Positions 1 to 4,243 of a stretch of DNA of 5,533 nt are shown piece by piece. This DNA is from Gammaproteobacteria bacterium (GTDB lineage Bacteria > Pseudomonadota > Gammaproteobacteria > DSM-26407). The stretch covers positions 1-5,533 of the forward strand of contig JAQVKR010000205.1 in the NCBI GenBank assembly GCA_028694565.1, in the 5' to 3' direction. The position numbers and the translations under genes were made by a program. Within the stretch, counting starts at the first letter, position 1, and every line of letters begins with the position of its first letter. The notes under the pieces are model-generated. The model saw only the letters and a list, made by a program, of their open reading frames with translations, did not search any database and was not told where the DNA came from.

Positions 1-65
1 AGGCGGACCCGCTCCCGTTGCACCGGGCCCGCGCGGCCGTGACAACGGCATCCGGGACTGGCAGC

Positions 66-770
66 ATGGCATCCAGCCCAGCCCACACCGCACCCGCCAT
101 GCCGCTCCAGCTCCCCGCCGTCCTCGTCCTCGCCGCCCTGCTGCTGGCGGGGGCGCTGCTCATCGCGGCGCTGCGCAGCTGGCGCCGCCGCCGCTGGCTG
201 CAGGGCGGCCGCCGCGGCATGGGCGCCCTGGTCCTGCTGGGGTTGGCGCTGCTGGCCGGCGCGGTCGCGGCCAACCTGCACACCTACCGCCGACTCACCG
301 CCGAGCGGCCGGTGGCGACCCTCGCCTTCGCCGCCGCCGGACCGGATCGCTTCGAGGCCCTGCTCACCCTGCCCGGGGGCGACAGCGCCGTCTACCCCCT
401 GGAAGGCGACGAGTGGCAGCTGGACGCACGGGTATTGACCTGGCGCGGGCCCGCGCGGCTGCTCGGCCTGGACAATCTCTACCGCCTGGAGCGCCTCAGC
501 GGCCGCTGGCGGGACCCGGACCGGGAGCGCACCGGCCCCCGCAGCGTCCACCCCCTCGCCGAAACCGCCGGACTCGATCTCTGGGCCCTGGCCCGCGAGC
601 ACGGACGCTGGCTGCCCTGGGTGGACGCGGTCTACGGCAGCGCCGCCTACCTGCCCCTCAGCGACGGCGCCCGCTACGCGGTGGCTCTCGGCCCGAGCGG
701 CCTCCTCGCCCGCCCCCTCGACCCCGCCGCCGAGGCGGCCGTGCGGGGCTGGCGGGAACAACGCCGCTGA
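66..770 (+). CDS. Conserved two-TM inner-membrane protein, function unknown
   Basis: Function not recognised with confidence. With the ATG at 66 the product is 234 residues. An ATG at 99 gives 223 residues and starts right before the first hydrophobic helix. The frame is also open to the left window edge, with a TTG at 18. I prefer 66 because a weak GGGA (54-57) lies 8 bases upstream; 99 has none. Numbering from the ATG at 99, helix 1 covers about residues 6-25, a strongly basic loop (WRRRRW, then GGRR) follows, and helix 2 covers about 41-58. A soluble domain of about 165 residues comes next, opening with NLHTYRRLT and a short beta-rich stretch. By the positive-inside rule the basic loop is cytoplasmic, so both termini, including the C-terminal domain, should be periplasmic. 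I vaguely recall similar gammaproteobacterial proteins labelled 'cation/multidrug efflux pump', but nothing here shows a transporter fold. The regular GC-rich codon pattern and low-complexity-free C-terminal half support a real gene. Confidence 0.72.
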   Translation: MASSPAHTAPAMPLQLPAVLVLAALLLAGALLIAALRSWRRRRWLQGGRRGMGALVLLGLALLAGAVAANLHTYRRLTAERPVATLAFAAAGPDRFEALLTLPGGDSAVYPLEGDEWQLDARVLTWRGPARLLGLDNLYRLERLSGRWRDPDRERTGPRSVHPLAETAGLDLWALAREHGRWLPWVDAVYGSAAYLPLSDGARYAVALGPSGLLARPLDPAAEAAVRGWREQRR

Positions 771-791
771 AAAGCCAAAGGGCGCCGCGGT

Positions 792-893
792 TCGGCGTTG
801 ATTACCCGAGCGGAGGAGTCCGCCGGCCGATGCCGGATTCGGCCGCGCCAGCACCGATGCCCTCCACACGCCACGGAACGGCATCAACGCCGA
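792..893. repeat. Long-range 11-bp inverted repeat in the rimO leader
   Basis: TCGGCGTTGAT at 792-802 is the exact reverse complement of ATCAACGCCGA at 883-893. Just outside, GGCGCC occurs at 781-786 and again at 895-900, so the two outer arms could extend the pairing with a small mismatch/bulge. The 80 bases between the arms hold a direct repeat CCGATGCC (827-834 and 854-861). No coding frame is convincing here. It could be a structured 3' end of the upstream transcript, a small RNA, or a decayed repeat element. The function is unknown. Confidence 0.5.
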
Positions 894-968
894 TGGCGCC
901 AATCCGCGGCTGGCGCTTTTCCCGCCCGGCCGGGCCGGGATCCGGCGACTCGCCCGCGCCACTGGCGG

Positions 969-977
969 TGGTATGAT
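969..977 (+). promoter_or_regulatory. Extended -10 promoter candidate for rimO
   Basis: TGGTATGAT (TG at 969-970, one base, then TATGAT at 972-977) fits the extended -10 form of a sigma70-type promoter, with the hexamer matching TATAAT at five of six bases. No good -35 box lies 16-18 bases upstream, which is common for extended -10 promoters. Transcription would begin near 984, leaving a leader of about 25 bases before the rimO ATG at 1010. Confidence 0.5.
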
Positions 978-1009
978 CCCTGCCTGTCCCAGATCGCCGG
1001 TTGCCGTCC

Positions 1010-2350
1010 ATGTCCTCCTCTCCGATGCGTGACATTCCCCGCGTGGGCTTCGTCAGCCTGGGCTGTCCCAAGGCCCTGGTGGACTCCGAGCACATCCTGA
1101 CCCGGCTGCGGGCCGAGGGTTACCACGTGGCCCCCGACTACCACAGCGCGGATCTGGTGGTGGTGAACACCTGCGGGTTCATCGACGCGGCGGTGGAGGA
1201 GTCCCTGGACGCCATCGGCGAGGCCCTGGCAGAGAACGGCCGGGTCATCGTCACCGGCTGCCTGGGCGCGAAGGGCGACACGGTGCTGGAGCACCACCCC
1301 CAGGTGCTGGCGGTGACCGGGCCGCACGCCGCGGACGAGGTGATGGAACACATCCACGATCACCTGCCGCCGCCGGCGGATCCCTACACCAGTCTGATAC
1401 CGCCCCAGGGCCTGAAGCTCACGCCGCGCCACTACGCCTACCTGAAAATCTCCGAGGGCTGCAACCACCGCTGCACCTTCTGCATCATCCCCGGCCTGCG
1501 CGGCGACCTGGTGAGCCGGCCCGCGGGCGAAGTGCTCGTCGAGGCGGAGCACCTGGCGGCCGCCGGGGTGCGGGAGATCAATGTCATCTCCCAGGACACC
1601 AGCGCCTACGGCCTCGACCTGAAGTACCGCACCAGCTTCTGGAACGGCCGCCCGGTGAAGACCCGGATCACCGAGCTGGCCCGCGCGCTGGGCGACCTGG
1701 GCGCCTGGATCCGACTGCTCTACGTCTATCCCTACCCCCACGTGGACGAGCTCATCCCGCTGATGGCCGAGGGGCGCATCCTCCCCTACCTGGACATGCC
1801 CCTGCAGCACGCCAGCCCGCGCATCCTGCAGCTGATGAAACGCCCGGCCCACGCCGAGAACGCCCTGGCGCGGATCCGGGCCTGGCGGGAAACCTGTCCC
1901 GGGCTGACCCTGCGCAGCACCTTCATCGCCGGCTTCCCCGGCGAGACCGAGGACGACTTCCGGCAGTTGCTCGAGTTCATCGAGGCGGCGGAGCTCGACC
2001 GGGTGGGCTGCTTCACCTACTCCCCGGTGGAGGGAGCGGCGGCGAACGCCCTGCCCGACCCCGTTCCCGAGGAGGTGAAGGCCGAGCGCCGCGACCGGCT
2101 CATGGAACTGCAGGCCGACATCAGCGCCCGGCGCCTGGCGCGCCGTCTCGGCCGGCGCATCGAGGTGCTGGTGGACGCGGTCACCGAGGACGGCGCGGTG
2201 GCCCGCAGCGCCGCCGACGCGCCGGAAATCGACGGCGTGGTCCTGGTGGAGGACGGCCACGGCCTGGAGCCCGGCGCCCGGGTGGAGGTGACCGTCACCG
2301 ACACCGGCGAATACGACCTCTGGGCACGGATCGACCCCGACGCCGCGTGA
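1010..2350 (+). CDS. rimO: Ribosomal protein S12 methylthiotransferase RimO
   Basis: Radical-SAM enzyme that inserts a methylthio group on the beta-carbon of a conserved aspartate in ribosomal protein S12, using two 4Fe-4S clusters in the cytoplasm. From the ATG at 1010 it has 446 residues, close to the 441 of E. coli RimO. The N-terminal methylthiotransferase domain (about 11-120) carries the auxiliary-cluster cysteines C19 (SLGCPK), C55 (NTCGFID) and C84 (TGCLGAK). The radical-SAM domain holds CxxxCxxC at C151, C155 and C158 in [12 protein letters not shown]-terminal TRAM domain (about 378-446) ends in EYDLWARI. RimO-type signatures [16 protein letters not shown] and [10 protein letters not shown] separate it from the tRNA enzyme MiaB. 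Start choice: TTG at 1001 and ATG at 1025 are alternatives; none has a clear ribosome-binding site. 1010 gives an N-terminus of normal length. It appears monocistronic, with a promoter of its own just upstream. Confidence 0.97.
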   Translation: MSSSPMRDIPRVGFVSLGCPKALVDSEHILTRLRAEGYHVAPDYHSADLVVVNTCGFIDAAVEESLDAIGEALAENGRVIVTGCLGAKGDTVLEHHPQVLAVTGPHAADEVMEHIHDHLPPPADPYTSLIPPQGLKLTPRHYAYLKISEGCNHRCTFCIIPGLRGDLVSRPAGEVLVEAEHLAAAGVREINVISQDTSAYGLDLKYRTSFWNGRPVKTRITELARALGDLGAWIRLLYVYPYPHVDELIPLMAEGRILPYLDMPLQHASPRILQLMKRPAHAENALARIRAWRETCPGLTLRSTFIAGFPGETEDDFRQLLEFIEAAELDRVGCFTYSPVEGAAANALPDPVPEEVKAERRDRLMELQADISARRLARRLGRRIEVLVDAVTEDGAVARSAADAPEIDGVVLVEDGHGLEPGARVEVTVTDTGEYDLWARIDPDAA

Positions 2351-2369
2351 CAGGGATTGCCTGATTCCA

Positions 2370-2396
2370 CCACGAAGGCACGAAGGACACGGCGAA
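2370..2396. repeat. Short iterated CACGAAGG repeat after rimO
   Basis: Nineteen bases after the rimO stop there are two exact back-to-back copies of CACGAAGG (2371-2378, 2379-2386) followed by a partial third (ACACGG, 2387-2392). Read as units of nine bases they are CCACGAAGG, CACGAAGGA and CACGGCGAA. From memory, CACGAAGGCACGAAGG-type strings recur between genes in several environmental proteobacterial genomes. I cannot verify that here. No coding or terminator role is visible. Confidence 0.55.
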
Positions 2397-2440
2397 AATC
2401 CTGGAACCCCGCACCCGCTGGCCATAAGCAAAGACTATCG

Positions 2441-2459
2441 CTCCGCCCGGAGATTTATT
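2441..2459 (+). terminator. Weak hairpin plus T-rich tail, possible rimO terminator
   Basis: CTCCG (2441-2445) pairs with CGGAG (2448-2452) across only two bases, or as a four-bp stem with a four-base loop, followed by ATTTATT. The stem is short and the tail interrupted, so this is a weak candidate lying about 90 bases beyond the rimO stop. Confidence 0.2.
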
Positions 2460-2487
2460 GGCAATCCACCGGGGCGGGCGGCATACT
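2458..2487 (+). promoter_or_regulatory. Possible sigma70-type promoter for prk
   Basis: TTGGCA (2458-2463, five of six matches to TTGACA), an 18-base spacer and CATACT (2482-2487, four of six matches to TATAAT) would start transcription near 2494, about 70 bases before prk. It sits in the AT-richer part of the gap. If it is real, the palindrome at 2510-2531 lies within the leader. An alternative start downstream of the palindrome has no good -10 box that I can see. Confidence 0.3.
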
Positions 2488-2509
2488 GATTTCCACTCAA
2501 AATCGTGGC

Positions 2510-2531
2510 GACATCATAACTTATTGATGTC
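2510..2531. promoter_or_regulatory. 22-bp palindrome, candidate LysR-type (CbbR-like) operator
   Basis: GACATCA (2510-2516) and TGATGTC (2525-2531) are perfect inverted arms around eight bases. The inner part reads TCA-N8-TGA, which fits the TNA-N7/8-TNA pattern described for CbbR, the LysR-family activator of Calvin-cycle genes. It lies 34 bases before the prk ATG, in the most AT-rich stretch of the window. Inference from position and form only. In RNA the same bases could form a 7-bp hairpin, so a leader structure is an alternative. Confidence 0.4.
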
Positions 2532-2555
2532 AAAGAACTTACAAAGAATTTAGAG

Positions 2556-2560
2556 GGAGG
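2556..2560 (+). promoter_or_regulatory. Strong ribosome-binding site of prk
   Basis: GGAGG within a purine run (GAGGGAGGGGGAG, 2553-2565) ends five bases before the ATG at 2566. It is the strongest Shine-Dalgarno sequence in the window, which fixes the prk start and suggests high translation, as expected for a central carbon-fixation enzyme. Confidence 0.85.
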
Positions 2561-2565
2561 GGGAG

Positions 2566-3459
2566 ATGTCCGAGAAGCACCCCGTTATCGCTATTACCGG
2601 TTCTTCCGGCGCCGGCACCAGCACGGTCAAGACCGCATTCGAGCACATGTTCTTCCGCGCGAACCTGAAATCCGCGGTGGTGGAGGGCGACTCCTATCAC
2701 CGCTTCAACCGCGCGGAGATGAAGGCGGCCGTGGCCAAGGCCGAGGCGGAGGGCGGCAGCCTCAGCCATTTCGGACCGGAGGCCAACGTCTTCGACAAGC
2801 TCGAGGAGCTGTTCCAGACCTATGGCGAAACCGGTACCGGCCAGCGCCGCTACTACCTCCACAACGAGGACGAGGCCGATCAGCACAACGCCCGCCTCGG
2901 CACCAGCTGCAAGTCCGGCGAGTTCACCCCCTGGGAGGACATCGAGCCGGACACCGATCTCCTCTTCTACGAGGGACTGCACGGCCTGGTGAAGGATGGT
3001 GACGTGGACGTCTCCCGCCACGTGGACCTGGGCGTGGGCGTGGTGCCCATCGTCAACCTGGAGTGGATCCAGAAGATCCACCGCGACGCCAAGGAGCGGG
3101 GCTACTCCGCCGAGGCCATCGTGGACACCATCCTGCGGCGCATGCCCGATTACGTGAACTACATCACCCCGCAGTTCTCGCGCACCCACGTGAACTTCCA
3201 GCGCGTGCCCACGGTGGACACCTCCAACCCGTTCATCGCCCGCGACATTCCCACGCCGGACGAGAGCTTCGTGATCATCCGCTTCCGGGATCCGAAGGGG
3301 GTGGACTTCCCCTACTTCCTGAGCATGGTCCACGACTCCTTCATGTCCCGCCGCAACACCCTGGTGGTGCCGGGCGGCAAGATGGGCTTCGCCATGGAGG
3401 TGATCCTCGAACCCATCGTCCACGACCTCGTGGAGAAGAGCCAGAAGGCACGCGGCTGA
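2566..3459 (+). CDS. prk: Phosphoribulokinase (Calvin cycle)
   Basis: Cytoplasmic kinase that phosphorylates ribulose 5-phosphate with ATP to give ribulose 1,5-bisphosphate, the CO2 acceptor of Rubisco. The 297 residues fit the bacterial octameric class (about 290). Seen: P-loop GSSGAGTST (12-20), catalytic-base D42 in EGDSYHRFNR with H45 and R49, Walker-B-like E136 in FYEGLHG, and WIQKIHRD with K170, R173 and D174. R31, R239 and R262 align with residues tied to NADH activation in the Rhodobacter enzyme. Their presence argues for a true phosphoribulokinase and against the enterobacterial paralogue PrkB, which, as I recall, lacks the last two. The P-loop region has no cysteine, so plant-type thioredoxin control is not expected. 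The only cysteine seen is C115, in a loop. No Rubisco gene is adjacent; rimO and the HIT gene flank it, each separated by more than 200 bases, so prk is probably transcribed alone. Confidence 0.97.
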   Translation: MSEKHPVIAITGSSGAGTSTVKTAFEHMFFRANLKSAVVEGDSYHRFNRAEMKAAVAKAEAEGGSLSHFGPEANVFDKLEELFQTYGETGTGQRRYYLHNEDEADQHNARLGTSCKSGEFTPWEDIEPDTDLLFYEGLHGLVKDGDVDVSRHVDLGVGVVPIVNLEWIQKIHRDAKERGYSAEAIVDTILRRMPDYVNYITPQFSRTHVNFQRVPTVDTSNPFIARDIPTPDESFVIIRFRDPKGVDFPYFLSMVHDSFMSRRNTLVVPGGKMGFAMEVILEPIVHDLVEKSQKARG

Positions 3460-3468
3460 TGCCATACC

Positions 3469-3494
3469 GGTCCCCGGCCGCCCGGCCGGGGACC
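3469..3494 (+). terminator. Perfect 11-bp stem-loop after prk
   Basis: GGTCCCCGGCC (3469-3479) and GGCCGGGGACC (3484-3494) pair perfectly around a four-base loop, beginning nine bases after the prk stop. The stem is almost all G-C and should be very stable. It is followed by TCCCTGC, not a T-run, so it is not a textbook intrinsic terminator. It may act as a 3' mRNA stabiliser or a terminator without a U-tract. Confidence 0.6.
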
Positions 3495-3600
3495 TCCCTG
3501 CAAGACCGCGACAGGCCGGACTCGCAGCATTTTTCGCGCCCGGTCCTTCCGTCGTTTCCCTCCGTATTATCCCCGCCGGAAATAGCCGGTTTCTCGGTTT

Positions 3601-3635
3601 AATCCCGTAAATCCTGTGAATCCTGTCTATTCAGA
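3601..3635 (+). repeat. 9-bp-unit repeat AATCCYGTN, copy 1
   Basis: Three tandem nine-base units, AATCCCGTA (3601-3609), AATCCTGTG (3610-3618) and AATCCTGTC (3619-3627), end in the tail TATTCAG. Positions 3611-3631 (21 bases) recur exactly, inverted, at 4091-4111 on the far side of the HIT gene, and a third related copy lies at 4199-4234. The shared unit and shared TATTCA tail show that it is a dispersed intergenic family, not chance. Function unknown. Confidence 0.8.
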
Positions 3636-3649
3636 TCATTTTTCACCGG

Positions 3650-3677
3650 TTCACAACGCCCGAGCGGCGGGTAGAAT
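3650..3677 (+). promoter_or_regulatory. Sigma70-type promoter of the HIT gene
   Basis: TTCACA (3650-3655, five of six matches to TTGACA), a 16-base spacer and TAGAAT (3672-3677, five of six matches to TATAAT). Transcription should begin near 3684, giving a leader of about 32 bases. This is the best -35/-10 pair in the window and implies that the HIT gene is transcribed independently of prk. Confidence 0.65.
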
Positions 3678-3704
3678 GGGCGGCTGAACCCGCTGACAGG
3701 CTAC

Positions 3705-3708
3705 GGAG
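3705..3708 (+). promoter_or_regulatory. Ribosome-binding site of the HIT gene
   Basis: GGAG ends eight bases before the ATG at 3717 and supports that start. The encoded N-terminus MDCIFCKI is the normal beginning of this family. Confidence 0.7.
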
Positions 3709-3716
3709 CACGCCCC

Positions 3717-4058
3717 ATGGATTGCATCTTCTGCAAGATCGCCGCCGGAGAGATTCCCGCCGACAAGGTCTACGAGGACGACCACGTCCTGGCCTTCCAC
3801 GACATCAACCCCCAGGCCCCGCTGCACGTGGTGATCATCCCCAGGCGCCACATCGCCACCATCAACGACATTGGCGAGGCGGACGCCGATCTGATGGGCC
3901 GGCTGTTCCAGGCCGCGAAGGCCATCGCCGCCCGGGAAGGGGTGGCCGAGGACGGCTACCGGCTGGTGGTGAACGTCAACCGCGGCGGCGGCCAGGTGGT
4001 GTTCCACATCCACATGCACCTGATGGCCAAGCGCCCCTTCGGCTGGCCCGCCGGCTGA
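3717..4058 (+). CDS. Histidine-triad (HIT) nucleotide-binding protein, HinT type
   Basis: Small cytoplasmic hydrolase of the HIT superfamily. HinT-type members cleave purine nucleoside phosphoramidates and acyl-adenylates; the in vivo role is unsettled. At 113 residues it has the usual family length. Seen: the N-terminal CIFCKI with C3 and C6 (often part of a zinc site in this family), the IIPRRHI strand with H45, and the active site HIHMH with H97, H99 and H101, where the middle of the catalytic set acts as nucleophile. NRGGGQVVF precedes the triad as expected. The stretch after the triad reads LMAKRPFGWPAG, while relatives usually have LLGGRP at that place as I remember it, a small departure. 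It stands alone between prk and convergent argA, with its own promoter and ribosome-binding site, and is bracketed by inverted copies of a 9-bp-unit repeat. Confidence 0.95.
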   Translation: MDCIFCKIAAGEIPADKVYEDDHVLAFHDINPQAPLHVVIIPRRHIATINDIGEADADLMGRLFQAAKAIAAREGVAEDGYRLVVNVNRGGGQVVFHIHMHLMAKRPFGWPAG

Positions 4059-4090
4059 GCGATTCAACCCACGGAAGAGAAAAGACAGTT

Positions 4091-4114
4091 AATAGACAGG
4101 ATTCACAGGATATG
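4091..4114 (-). repeat. 9-bp-unit repeat AATCCYGTN, copy 2 (inverted)
   Basis: On the minus strand this reads TATCCTGTG (4112-4104), AATCCTGTC (4103-4095) and TATT (4094-4091). The 21 bases 4091-4111 are the exact reverse complement of 3611-3631. A further ACAG at 4085-4088 hints at a decayed extra unit. It lies 33 bases after the HIT stop. Confidence 0.75.
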
Positions 4115-4198
4115 GAGAGCCAGCCTCTCGGCCGGTCCGGCATCTATTGCGCGGTGCGTCGAGTGCAGGGACCGTCCGCGTGAAGGCAATCACCGGAA

Positions 4199-4234
4199 AA
4201 TCCCGTCACTCCCGTAAATCCCGTCTATTCAAGC
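4199..4234 (+). repeat. 9-bp-unit repeat AATCCYGTN, copy 3
   Basis: Units AATCCCGTC (4199-4207), ACTCCCGTA (4208-4216) and AATCCCGTC (4217-4225), then the tail TATTCAAGC. Same orientation and tail as copy 1, but with CCCGT in place of CCTGT. It ends ten bases beyond the argA stop codon, so it would be in the 3' end of the argA transcript. Confidence 0.75.
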
Positions 4235-4243
4235 CGTTCTTGG

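Noticed and set aside
1..42. Possible tail of an upstream gene ending at TGA 40-42
   Set aside because: Only 13 codons are visible (Arg/Pro-rich) and nothing identifies them; too little to call a gene.
413..976. Plus-strand open frame overlapping the membrane-protein gene and the leader
   Set aside because: Product is a Pro/Arg/Gly-rich out-of-frame translation, typical of GC-rich DNA; no ribosome-binding site or motif.
884..2431. 515-codon open frame on the minus strand, longer than rimO itself
   Set aside because: It lies antisense to rimO in a phase that strong G/C third-position bias keeps free of stops. The plus-strand frame encodes an unmistakable RimO, and the minus product is rich in low-complexity His, Val, Gly and Arg with no family signature.
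2351..2565. Riboswitch or tRNA in the gap before prk
   Set aside because: No cloverleaf, no T-loop sequence and no recognisable riboswitch core; only the repeat, weak hairpin and palindrome described.
2539..3465. 308-codon minus-strand frame opposite prk
   Set aside because: A mirror of the prk coding frame with His/Val/Leu-rich product; prk has all catalytic residues and a strong ribosome-binding site.
3611..4111. Insertion sequence or transposon with 21-bp terminal inverted repeats enclosing the HIT gene
   Set aside because: The enclosed gene is a normal housekeeping HIT gene, no transposase or target-site duplication is seen, and the repeat has internal 9-bp periodicity and a third copy outside, so a composite element is not supported.
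4131..4141. GCCGG-T-CCGGC hairpin as a terminator
   Set aside because: One-base centre and no T-run on either strand; likely chance in GC-rich sequence.
3601..4234. CRISPR array
   Set aside because: Repeat units are nine bases, directly tandem without spacers, and occur as separate short clusters in different orientations; no cas gene is present.
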